From assembly GCA_030674185.1 (NCBI GenBank), contig JAPXFY010000026.1, positions 33,726,167 to 33,790,166 on the forward strand: DNA of 64,000 nt, read 5' to 3'. The translations under genes were made by a program, and so were the position numbers. The stretch comes from Monoplex corrugatus (lineage: Eukaryota; Mollusca; Gastropoda; Littorinimorpha; Ranellidae). This document shows, one piece after another, positions 1 through 35,705 of the stretch (position 1 is the first letter of the stretch; each line of letters begins with the position of its first letter). Under the pieces are notes generated by a model that was not told the origin of the DNA, did not search any database, and saw nothing but the letters and a program-made list of their open reading frames with translations.

Positions 1-541
1 GTCCATGCTGGCCGTTCTTCGTAATTCCTGTATTTTGGTGAATTAAGTAACACTGTTTATGATTGTTGTGTGTTGGTATTCATGTCAAATTGAGCGCATA
101 CATTTAACGATTGATCAGGTTTAGTCCTTATGATTGTATCTTTTTTAAAATTCAGAATTAAGACTTTAGTAATGGGATGTTGTGTTTATGTGTAAAAGAA
201 CATGATATATCTATGTAAATAGGATGAATCTGTGAATAATGGATGCACAAATTAACATACATCTGCTTACATGGATGTGACATGGGCAAGAGCATGCATC
301 ATCATGATCTAATTATTATTGCATGTATGCACACACTTATTTGGATACACGTGTAGGTGTAAGAACATGCCATGTGTTGTGATGTAACCAACATTAGCAT
401 GTAAGGAAGCATGCACACACATATAGCATTTCTTTCCCTCACACACACACACGCGTACACACACACACACACGCGTACACACACACACACACACGCGTAC
501 ACACACACACACACGTACACACACATACACACACCACACGT

Positions 542-616
<75 letters not shown>

Positions 617-713
617 CTATAAGCACACACATGTACAAACATGCACACACACCCCTACATACAAACACACTCTCAATCTCTTTCTCTCTCTATCCTCTCT
701 CTCTATCCTCTCC

Positions 714-748
<35 letters not shown>

Positions 749-851
749 GCAAACACATGCACACACACGCGTGCGCCCACACTCACTGAGACACATGCAC
801 GCACCACACATGCACACAGCACGCATGACGCGCGCGCACACGCACACCACA

Positions 852-887
<36 letters not shown>

Positions 888-960
888 ACAAACAATATAT
901 ATTATATAATATATATACATATAAATATAATATATATACATAATATATATATATATAAGC
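1..960 (+). repeat. Upstream intron or flank with AC, TC and AT microsatellites
   Basis: Bases 1-400 show no gene. From about 440 to 660 lie AC runs with scattered GCG interruptions, including a pure AC run of roughly 70 bases near 544-614. A TC run covers about 676-750, another AC run about 850-890, and an AT-rich run 893-958. The Tc1-type element that follows inserted next to the AT run, as expected for a TA-targeting transposon. Confidence 0.9.
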
Positions 961-963
961 TAC

Positions 964-985
964 GCACAAAAAGTTAAGGATCACT
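964..985 (+). repeat. Tc1-like left terminal inverted repeat
   Basis: This 22-bp sequence, beginning gcacaaaaagttaagg, is the exact reverse complement of 2562-2583. One further outer base pair on each side almost matches. Confidence 0.93.
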
Positions 986-1319
986 ATGAGAAAACAGGTG
1001 CGTAATAATCTCAGTTCGCTACTGTTATTTATTTCTCAGTCCAGCCAAATTGTTATGAATTCTTGTTCAGCTGTAAGTGGGCGATGTTGTGTTAGTGCGA
1101 AAATTGCACGCGATTCTCTACTACTGAGCTTTGCCGCAAACGGAAAAGCGGAAACTTGCGAAAAAGGACCTTGTTTTGGACCGTTCTGCCTGAACACATT
1201 GCACAAGCCAGATGTAAAAACCATTATGCACGTGCAAGCACTGCTGTTTATGTGTGAGATGCTGTCTCTTGCTTGGCTTTATAAGAAGACATTCCACCAG
1301 TAGTAGGCCTGATCTGACA

Positions 1320-2347
1320 ATGCCTCCACGACGAAAATTGAGCGAGTTTGAGAGGGGACGAGCTGTTGCATGGTTCCAAGATGGTGTTCCCAAGCGAGAA
1401 GTGGCCAGGCGACTTCAGGTGTCCATCTCGGTCATTGTCAGACTGATTCAACGCTTCACAGCCACTGGGAGGGTCCATGAAAGACGCAGATCTGGTCGAC
1501 CGAAGAAGACAAACCCACGTGAAGATCGTCTCATTGAACGACAAGCCCTGCAGACAAGAACAGCCTCTTCCAGCATCATTCGAAGGCAGCTGAGGGTGGC
1601 TGCTAACATCAACATCAGCCAGCAGACCATACGGAACCGCCTTCATGGGTTTAACCTCCGTTCTCGTCGCCCAGCTGTACGGCCACGCTTAACTCCAGCC
1701 CATAGGGCAGCACGCCGCGCCTTCTGCAGACGTCACGTGAGGTGGACACGTCAGCAATGGTCCAAGGTCCTGTTCAGTGATGAATCACGCTTCACCATGA
1801 ACCACAACGACGTCCGACTGAGGGTCTGGAGGCGCCCAGGGCAACGCTTTATTGACACCACTGTCCAAGAAAAGGTGGCCTTTGGTGGAGGTTCTGTAAT
1901 GGTCTGGGGGGCCTTCAGCCTTCACCACAGAACACCCTTGTATCATGTACAGGGTAACCTGACTGGCCTCCGATACCGGGATGAGATCCTTCGACCGCTG
2001 GCTGTGCCTACACTGCAGCAGATGGGACCGACGGCTGTCTACCAGGATGACAACGCTCGCCCCCACAGGGCAAGGTGGTCAACGACTTCCTGCAGCAGTC
2101 TGGAGTCAACAGAATGGAGTGGCCAGCATGCAGTCCCGATCTCAACCCGATTGAGAACCTCTGGGATGAGCTGGATCGCAAAGTGAGGAGCAACCACCCC
2201 CCTCCCAGGGATGCCCAACACCTCTACCAGATGCTGCAGGCTGAGTGGCAGGCGCTTCCACAGAGGATCTTCACCAACCTGGTCAACTCGATGAGGACTC
2301 GCTGCGTCGAGTGCCAGAACAGCCATGGCGGTTACACGCATTACTGA
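1320..2347 (+). pseudogene. Tc1/mariner DD34E transposase, one-base frameshift
   Basis: The cut-and-paste transposase starts at the ATG at 1320 (MPPRRKLSEFERGRAVAW). The N-terminal paired-like DNA-binding region has two helix-turn-helix parts (REVARRLQVS, then a GRPKKTNPRED hinge). The catalytic triad is visible: D in LFSDESRF, D in QDDNARPH, E in NPIENLWDEL. If one base is missing near 2073, where the frame changes, exactly 34 residues separate the last D and E, the DD34E spacing of Tc1 elements. It ends at a stop at 2345-2347. Apart from that base I see no damage, so the copy is young or the base is an assembly error. Confidence 0.92.
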
Positions 2348-2561
2348 ACTTTTGGGAGCATCAGAATGCCCTGTCTTGTGATTTCAATGACTTTGGGAAA
2401 TCAAATTTCGATACGTACCCACTTTGATCAAATGTACACACCAAACGATTGCTCGAAATTGAAGGCAATTGTGTATCGTTATCACTAAAGCATGGAATTA
2501 AATGTTTGCCAAACTTCAACGCATTGGCTTTCTTATTTTGAAAGTTATGAATTTTTGTGCA

Positions 2562-2583
2562 AGTGATCCTTAACTTTTTGTGC
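2562..2583 (-). repeat. Tc1-like right terminal inverted repeat
   Basis: This is the exact reverse complement of 964-985, followed by a TA at 2585-2586. Confidence 0.93.
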
Positions 2584-2984
2584 ATAGTGTATATATGCAG
2601 AGCTAATGCCAATGTGTATATTATCCTCACTATGGAAGTGCATGTCTTGTAACCACTGTTCAGTTTTGCCTATGCTACACACGTCTCCAGTTCAGTGATA
2701 TATATATCACTATTTCTGAAAAATTGCTGGGTGCGTGGAAAGGCAGAAGTGGAATGTTCTATTCAGCATTGTTATTTCTTTGATAGTGGTGTCAGTAAAA
2801 TGTTTTGGTTACTGAAAAACTCTTAAATTAAAAGAGAAGATAATTTGGACCAAGTGAATCTGTTTCGAAAAGGCATTTTTTGCATATATTGTAAAAGCTG
2901 TGATTATGTTTGTCACAGTGTGTGAGCATGGTTTCTTGTGACTGTGTGTGCTGCGTGTGTGCAAGTTTTTGTGTGTGGTGGGTT

Positions 2985-2988
2985 GTGT

Positions 2989-3053
<65 letters not shown>
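2985..3053 (+). repeat. TG microsatellite
   Basis: Nearly pure TG dinucleotide run of about 65 bases. Confidence 0.95.
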
Positions 3054-3308
3054 ACGCACGCGCTCTCATGAATACTTGTACACACAAGTGAACGTACATA
3101 TTTACAATTACAGTTTGTTTCATGGTACTCCATGCATACAAACGTAGATGTTTTGAACGTAATAACAGAGCCACTAAGGATTGATTTCAGGAATCACGTT
3201 TCTCTTCCTCATCTGTTTCGTTGTCATTGTGAACAAAGGAAATGGCCCTTTAGCAGAAAAGCAGCTTTCATTACCTGTTATGTTTCGGGTCAGCAGTGTG
3301 TACATGAT

Positions 3309-3800
3309 TTGACGAGCTCGACAGTCAAGTGGGTTGACGTCAGACTTCCAGTCAAGAAGTGCCTGGGTTTGATTCACTTAACCCTTTGATTCCCACTCTA
3401 TATCTGCCAACTGCAAAATCTTAACCCTTTGATTCCCTTACCTTACCCACCAACTTCCTGTAAAAAGCAGGCGGATAGGATGAGAGAATCAAAAGGTTAA
3501 GTTTTTGCTTTGCTAGCCTGGTTGACAATGCAGGATGCTAGCGGACAGGGTTCGGAAGTCAAAGTGCCAAACATCTTCACCTTGTAGGTAAAAGGTGCAG
3601 ATTTTTCCAGTCTCCCAGATCAACATATGTGTAGACCTGCCAATGCCTAAACTCCCTTCATGCGTGTGCACATGCAGAATATCAAATATGTACATTAACA
3701 ACGATCCTTGCAAGTCTTGTCAGTGGCTAGTTATGGAATCATGAAAACACTCAACATGTGCACCCACCAAAGATGCAGACTTTGCAGCAACACAGTGGGA
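3309..3800 (+). mobile_element. SINE family A, copy 1 (split by a foldback element)
   Basis: The head (3309-3377) has a tRNA-like B-box, gggtttgattcac. The tail resumes at about 3566 and shares with copies near 10,360 and 42,850 the motif aatatcaaatatgtacatta, a tacccagcatg-like run and caccaaagatg. A TTAA foldback element at 3378-3565 lies just after the B-box, so the SINE is the older insertion. Confidence 0.65.
3378..3565 (-). mobile_element. TTAA foldback element, copy 1
   Basis: It begins ttaaccctttgattcc, has an internal ttaacccttt...aaaaggttaa hairpin (3421-3500) and ends near tcaaagt. The spacer with gctagc follows the hairpin, so this copy is inverted relative to the copies at 13.5 and 19.8 kb. 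It interrupts SINE family A. Confidence 0.75.
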
Positions 3801-5020
3801 TGTGGTCAGCTCACCTAACGGCATCAGTTCTTCATGCTGTACTGAGAAGTCTGATTATGTGTATTGTGCTGTAATTCCAAATTTTGGAGAAAAATGTTGT
3901 ACAAGAACAGTGTATGATAATCATTATCTCATTTGCTGGTAATCAATCAAACTAAAACACTGACACTTTTGTGATAATGTGGGTGATGATGATTTTGAAT
4001 GAATTCTAAAAATGCTTGTTTGTTTAATGTTGAAATGTTGGTAAAGTGTTCAAAGTTTTGTTTTGTGATTGCAGTTTAGAAAGTTTTACAATTCAGAATT
4101 CTCTGGTGATGTTATTTTCACAAAAGGACTTGGCCTGTTTTGTTTGTTAATGTTATTTTTCTGTCTCATTCTGTAATTTCTTAGTGTTTATAACATCTTT
4201 TATTATTTTTTTTTATCATTAACTGAATTAACATTTTCAGTTTTTAATAAAAACTACGCTGCATTCATCTTTGGTCAACATGTATTTGCATTGTATGCAT
4301 GTATAATGCTTTTACACGAAACAGATGTTTTCAAATAGCTGTTGATGTGAACTGTCATTAGTGTTTGTACTGGTGAGTGTGATCTTCAGAATTAGAGTAC
4401 TTTCTTTTCCAACATTTTTTTTTTTTTTTTTTTTTAAAGTCAAGGGAAAACATTATCAGTGTATATATATATATTGGTTTGTAGCATCTCTATCAGCAGC
4501 TTTCAGGAGTTTGCAAAGAGATGTGTAATTCATTCAGCTGCTTGGTTTTTGAAATAGTGTATGTGATAATTTATGTAACATGCTGCTCATAACTTCAAGA
4601 TTTTGTGTAGAATTTTTGGCAGTGCTGCTGTCATTTGTTGTATAAACTGACTTTTCATGCCTGTTTGTCTTGGGATGTGCTAGCTTGTATTGAACATTGC
4701 AACTTTTCTTCTTTTGTTTATTCATTTATTCATTTCTACATTTGTTTGTATGGTTTGTTTTAATATTAGTGGTGTAGGTTTGTGATTTTTGTGTGTGTAA
4801 AATCATTTTCTTCTTGATTTTGTATAATATTTTCTCTTTGTGAAAGTTTGTCCCAGATCTATTGAAAATGTCTCTTTGTACCTAAAAAAAAATCAGTTAC
4901 AGACCTTGTAAGATATTTTTGATTGTCAACATGTTTTTAATCATAAATAAGCTTAAGAGAGATTAATAGCATGAAATGGTGTGGATCTGAAGAACACTAT
5001 ACTTTTTTTTACATCATATA
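3801..5020. other. No gene seen; AT-rich
   Basis: T-rich non-coding sequence with a T-run at 4418-4435. Nothing recognisable on either strand. Confidence 0.7.
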
Positions 5021-5071
5021 CACACACACACACTCACACACACCACCACACACACACCACACACACACACA

Positions 5072-5156
<85 letters not shown>

Positions 5157-5175
5157 ACACACACACACATACACC
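5021..5175 (+). repeat. AC microsatellite
   Basis: AC run with a few ACC interruptions, almost pure from 5070 to 5152. Confidence 0.95.
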
Positions 5176-6100
5176 AACACAATGCATGTATACCACATGC
5201 ATACCTGCATATGACACATTCATATCTAATATACGTATATGCATGTAAATATAGCATTATTCTTATTACTGCTTATCCACATTGCAAGAATGCGTATAGT
5301 GCATTCAGTGCTGTCATTCTGGTGAGTGCACAAAGTACAGTTGTGAGACTGAGAAGATAAAACATGCATTATACCGATTTGTAGGGTTTCATTTTCATGT
5401 TTATTTTATTTCGCATTGTTTTTGTTTTGTTCTGTTTGCTTTTGTTGGATTTGTTGCTGTTGCTGTGGTGGTGTTGTTTTTGTGTGTGTGTCGTGTGTGC
5501 GTGCACATGCATGTGAACATGCAGGTTTGCTTTCGAAGTTACATAATCATTCAGTGATTTAGTCAGAAGGGCAAACTGGCTCCAACACAATCAAAACAAA
5601 GCAAAGCCAACCAACAATGACCAAACCCAGCGTGCGGCAAAGGAGTAACCCGTGAAACAGACACAAACAGACAGACCCAAACACTGAAACAGAAATCCTA
5701 GCGCTCAGCATTCTACCATGGGTTAATAACTCTCTGTTACCTAGACACTGCTGAGTGTTATCGTAGGTGCAGACCCCGTGAGTGCATTACTCCAGGCACA
5801 TCCTGGTACCTGTCATGTCGGTTGACAGGCATGGGCATGCATGAGGGAAGGGGCATTATGTTTAGTCATGGGTGATTTACGAAGTGCTCAGTGCGGCTGT
5901 CAGTCAGGGCACCTCCAATGCGTAGTGCATTCTGATGAACTTCGTAATGATTGTATTGGTGTGAGTGGTCATTTGCACAAGAGCCTGCACAGCGAATATG
6001 TGTGTGCATGCATTACGTATACGTGCATACATGTAAGCGTGCTAGAATGCACAGACATGAATGCCCGCATGCGCTCACTGGCTCGCTTGCTCACTCACAC
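5176..6100. other. No gene seen
   Basis: Includes T/G-rich low-complexity sequence at 5395-5500. No conserved coding segment or recognisable repeat. Confidence 0.6.
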
Positions 6101-6122
6101 ACACGCACACTGCACGCACGCA

Positions 6123-6183
<61 letters not shown>

Positions 6184-6195
6184 CACACACACAAC
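6100..6195 (+). repeat. AC microsatellite
   Basis: AC run, pure from about 6128 to 6180. Confidence 0.95.
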
Positions 6196-6479
6196 ACTGC
6201 CAGGATCCCACCCTTCCATTATAATAAAGTCATTGGGAAGCAAAGCATGCACCAAGCACACATGCACGCACTGCACGCATGCATCATATAAAGCCACCTC
6301 CACAGCCATGATCTAGCACCACCATTGTGATTAAGTCATTGGAAGTCACACATGTGCAGGCACATGCACGCACATAACACATGCACGCACGTGCACACAC
6401 ATACACACACACTCTGCTAAGACAGCTCATTATAATTAAATCATTTGGAGTCAGTGTTGTTCCTGATTTTTGTATGAAA

Positions 6480-6491
6480 ATGTGTGTGTGC

Positions 6492-6556
<65 letters not shown>
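6480..6556 (+). repeat. TG microsatellite
   Basis: TG run of about 70 bases with one early CATA break. Confidence 0.95.
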
Positions 6557-6557
<1 letters not shown>

Positions 6558-6969
6558 TTTGTTATTGTCTGATTTATATATAAATATGTTGATCAGGGGC
6601 ACAGAAATGTACATGTGTACAACAAGCATGTAAACATGCATGTGATAAAGCATTATTATCAGGTGATGTTTCAACAACGACAAAATAGTTTTCAGAGACA
6701 AAGTTGATTTTAACAAAAAAAACAAAAACAAAAACAAAAAAAAATCATAATCCTACAAGTCTTTACATTGAATTGATTTGTTTATGTATGCATTTATTCA
6801 TACATATATTTTCGTCTTTTTTTTTTAAAGTAATTTAGATATAATGAAATGGAAAGTCAGTCTGTTGAAAAGCAGCTTCCATCATTTACAGAATTTGAAA
6901 TCCAGACAAACAAAATATGACAACATAGTGTGTAGGTGGGCAAGTGTTAATTAAATAAGCTTGATACGT

Positions 6970-7140
6970 AATCAGTTTCAGTTTCTCAAGATGACGTCTC
7001 CTGCGCTCGGAACGAATTCCATATGCAATAACGTCACAGGTGCCACGTGTCTGGTGATCATGGCACAAGCCTTAAGACCGCACATAAATCCATGAGCTGG
7101 CCAGGTCCTGAGGCCCTACCTAGCCTATGTTTTACCTAGT
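6970..7140 (+). mobile_element. Dispersed repeat family B, copy 1
   Basis: It begins with cagtttcagtttctcaagat, then gcgctcggaacgaattcc, aacgtcacaggtgcca, aagccttaagac, catgagctgg and ctgaggccctacctag. The same ordered motifs occur at 60,830-61,000 and, more decayed, at 19,460-19,600. This is a SINE-like dispersed family. Confidence 0.75.
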
Positions 7141-7339
7141 CTATATTTTATACTAGTATTGTATCACTACAGCCTACCACTGGAAGAATAATTATAGTCT
7201 CTGATGAGGTAGGCATCAACCATTTATTGATTGTCTTTTGATACAACATAGCATATCAATGAGTGACCAGAATTCTATTCTGTATTAATTATGATAGGTT
7301 AAGCATGATAAGTAATCAGTGATTGACATAAATCAGGGA

Positions 7340-8760
7340 AACAGGCTGACAAACAGAGAGAGAGAGAGACAGGCAGACAGATTGAGAATAAGACATACAG
7401 ACAAACAGAGAGAGAGAGAGAGACAGGCAGGGCAGATTGAGAGTAAGACATACAGACAAACAGAGAGAGAGAGAGAGACAGGCAGGCAGAATGAGAGTAA
7501 GACATACAGACAAACAGAAGAGAGAGAGAGAGACAGGCAGGCAGATGAGAGTAAGACATACAGACAAACAGAGAGAGAGAGAGAGACAGGCAGACAGATT
7601 GAGAGTAAGACATACAGACAAACAGAGAGAGAGAGAGACAGGCAGGCAGATTGAGAATAAGACATACAGACAACGAGAGAGAAAGAGACAGACAGGCAGA
7701 TTGAGATAAGACATACAGACAAACAGAGAGAGAGAGACAGGCAGGCAGATTGAGAATAAGACATACAGACAACGAAGAGAGAGGAGAAGAGACAGGCAGA
7801 CAGATTGAGAGTAAGACATACAGACAGAGAGAGAGAGAGACAGGCAGGCAGAATGAGAGTAAGACATACAGACAAACAGAGAGAGAGAGAGAGAACAGGC
7901 AGGCAGATTGAGAGATAAGACATACAGATAAACAGAGAGAGAGAGAGACAGGCAGGCAGATTGAGAATAAGACATACAGACAGAGAGAGAAAGAGACAGG
8001 CAGGCAGATTGAGAATAAGACATACAGACAAACAGAGAGATGAGACAGGCAGGCAGATTGAGAATAAGACATACAGACAAACAGAGGAGAGAGAGAGAGG
8101 CAGGCAGATTGAGAATAAGACATACAGACAAACAGAGAGAGAGAGAGAGAGACAGGCAAGCAGATTGAGATAAGACATACAGACAAACAGAGAGAGAGAG
8201 AGAGAGGACAGGCAGGCAGATTGAGAGTAAGACATACAGACAAACAGAGAGAGAGAGACAGGCAGGCAGATTGAGATAAGACATACAGACAAACAGAGAG
8301 AGAGAGAGACAGGCAGACAGATTGAGAGTAAGACATACAGACAAACAGAGAGAGAGAGAGAGAGACAGGCAGGCAGAATGAGAGTAAGACATACAGACAA
8401 ACAGAGAGAGAGACAGGCAGGCAGATGAGAGTAAGACATACAGACAAACAGGAGAGAGAGAGACAGGCAGGCAGATTGAGAGTAAGACATACAGACAAAC
8501 GAGAGAGAGAGAGAGACAGGCAGGCAGATTGAGAGTAAGACATACAGAGAGAGAGAGAGACAGGCAGGCAGATTGAGAGTAAGACATACAAGAGAGAGAG
8601 AGAGACAGGCAGGCAGATTGAGAGTAAGACATACAGACAAACAGAGAGAGAAGAGACAGGCAGAAGATTGAGAGTAAGACATACAGACAAACAGAGAGAG
8701 AGAGAGAGACAGGCAGGCAATTGAGAGTAAGACATAACAAGAGAGATGAACATAGAGTAA
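7340..8760 (+). repeat. Minisatellite, 50-56 bp unit, about 27 copies
   Basis: Each unit is gacaggcaggcagattgaga, gtaagacatacagacaaaca, and a GA run of variable length. Length variation is nearly all in the GA run. The array lacks stops in several frames and so mimics long open frames; it is not a gene. Confidence 0.95.
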
Positions 8761-8764
8761 ATCA

Positions 8765-9685
8765 ACCTAGATGAGAGAGAGATGTGCAGGCAGATTGGAG
8801 TAAAACATATAGCAATGATAAGCTTTCTCTGAAGATGCGATCCAATGGTCTTTGTGGTTCAAAATCTAATAGATTTTTTTTTGACACCAATATCCTTTGT
8901 GATGTCACAGAAACAATTTATTACTTTTGACATGCTTGGAACTCAAGCTAACAAAGTTAACACTCCAAGATTTAAAAAAGAAAGATGGGGGGGGGGGGGG
9001 GGGGGAGGTTGTTATTTATAGTTGTTATTTTTTTTCAGGTTGCTGGGTTGGTTGTATGGCTGGTCGATTGGTTTGTTGGTTCAATTTTTTTTTCATTTGT
9101 TTCTTTGTTTCTTTCTTTGTTTTTTGATTGAAAATTTTCTAACAGTTTCTTTCAAACATTCGTTCTGTGAAAGTATCTCACTCATTGTTGTCCAGCTCAA
9201 ACAGATTTGTTTTTAAAGTAAAATCATGCTTTTTTTTTATCATTTTTTAATTTTTTTATTTGTTTGTTTATTTATTATTTTATCATTGTCATGTCTGAAA
9301 GTTTCTATCCTTTGCCTAAGTTTAAAAATTAAAGAATATTACGTCATCCAGTGTGTCCAGACAGAATACTGTCAGTGAAGATTTTGTGTCCAGACAAAAC
9401 TTATCAGTGAGGTATTTCTTTGATTACATTTTTGTAATTGTTTGTTACAGGTTTAAAAGGGCAGCAGATTTTTTTGTTTTTTTTTTTGCTTTACTGAAGT
9501 ATTTGGTAAACTGTCAACAAGTGTAGCCAATCAAGAGTAATATCAGACAATTAGATTCCAGTTATTGGTATCTTTCCTTTATAAAAGAATGAGGTCAGAA
9601 ATAAGACAGTAATAATAGTCGATTATTAAGCAGTCATTTGTCATTTATGCAAATTATGGATTGTGCTTTACTCTGTTCCCTGCAG
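8765..9685. other. Intron end before Abl exon 2
   Basis: Contains a 19-base G run at 8987-9005, then T-rich sequence. No other feature. The acceptor for the first visible Abl exon ends it. Confidence 0.7.
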
Positions 9686-34344
<24,659 letters not shown>

Positions 34345-34707
34345 ACTGCGCCACTGTGTGGGTTCTGGGCGCTGTGTCTTAAGCACTCTTTGGTGGTGTG
34401 TCTGGAGCACTCTTCTCATTCACATCACCAACCTGCCGCAACATTATGACCTTATCCAGAGGTGGCCATCATCCTTAGAACTGCTGCGTTGTGGGCAGCA
34501 CTTTGTTGTACCGTGAGGGTCAGTCTACTGATGGATTGCTGTAACATGGTCCACGATTATTTCATCAAACAGAGCACTTGTCTGGCAGTGTTCCCATGAT
34601 TCATCAGCACCTTGCATTACGATACTATGCGGGAGTGAGCTGCTGCCTTTTTGTCCAGCTGCCACTGATGCACTGAACAGATTCTTTGGTGGTATTATTG
34701 TGTTTGG

Positions 34708-34775
34708 TTAACCTTTCCGCTCCCTCACCCTGTCCACCAGCTTCTGGTGGGGACAGTGGGGAGTGAGAGGTTTAA
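34708..34775 (+). mobile_element. TTAA foldback element, copy 9 (short)
   Basis: Only a single hairpin: ttaacctttccgctcc, ccaccagcttctggtggg, gagtgagaggtttaa. Confidence 0.65.
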
Positions 34776-35403
34776 TCATGATGCTGTGAATGTCGTGAAG
34801 AAGAAAGAAAACTCTGTGTGTGTGTGTGTGCGCATGTGTCCGGCAGCAGATGCAGCGCTGAACAAGTCGTCTGCTGGCGCTGGTGGTGTCTCCCCGATTT
34901 TGTGCCTCTTTCAGCATCCAGGGTGAAAACTGCTTGGGATCCGGAAACAATGAAGAAAGTCAACCTTTGGGTCCAGGTTCGCTCCTTGCTGTCAGTGTGA
35001 GTCACTTTTGTGATGCAAGGTGGTCTTAGTTCTGCGAAGGACGCTTGAGTCTGTTCTCTTGCTTTATTTATTTCCAGTTGTCTGTCGGTGTGGTTGTTGA
35101 ATGATTTGAATTTTTCTTGGGTTGGAATAGAAGTGAAATGGAATGCTTGGCTTTCATGACACGAAGAACAAACTTTTGCATGGCTTTAGAATTACTTCTT
35201 GTGAGACACAAAGCTTGAATTATTTTCTTGCAGAATTGAAGCTTGTCTGGTGACAGCTAAAAAGATGAATCCGTAAAGACTGTGAGATATGTTCAGTCAT
35301 GGGTATGCTGAATGTACAGACTGTCACAAAGGGAAGGGCAACTCTATTGATTAGCAAATCATGGCTACTTAACCTGGATAAGCTGTTATGTGTATTTCAA
35401 ATT

Positions 35404-35409
35404 AATAAA
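35404..35409 (+). promoter_or_regulatory. Candidate polyadenylation signal AATAAA
   Basis: This AATAAA lies about 1.06 kb after the Abl stop codon, followed by T-rich sequence. Other AATAAA matches exist further on (for example near 37339), so this is only one candidate. Confidence 0.3.
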
Positions 35410-35429
35410 ATCAGTGACTGAATAAGTCA

Positions 35430-35705
<276 letters not shown>

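Larger units (their letters stand above)
963..2584 (+). mobile_element. Tc1/mariner transposon, nearly complete
   Basis: The element is bounded by perfect 22-bp inverted repeats (964-985 and 2562-2583) and flanked by TA dinucleotides (961-962 and 2585-2586), the target duplication of this superfamily. Its length, about 1.62 kb, and its single transposase gene on the + strand fit an autonomous Tc1-like element. One missing base near 2073 breaks the transposase frame. It sits in the presumed first Abl intron or upstream flank. Confidence 0.93.

Noticed and set aside
302..984. Open frames rich in Cys/Val or His/Thr over the AC/TC runs
   Set aside because: They are translations of dinucleotide repeats with no conserved motif; the same applies to every other AC/TG tract in the window.
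7340..8760. A CRISPR-like array of repeats and spacers
   Set aside because: The variable part is only a GA run of changing length; there are no unique spacers, and the window is eukaryotic.
7299..8765. Long - strand frames of about 450-490 residues rich in Ser/Leu/Cys
   Set aside because: They come from the 50-56-bp minisatellite, open in several frames because the unit lacks stops; no protein family resemblance.
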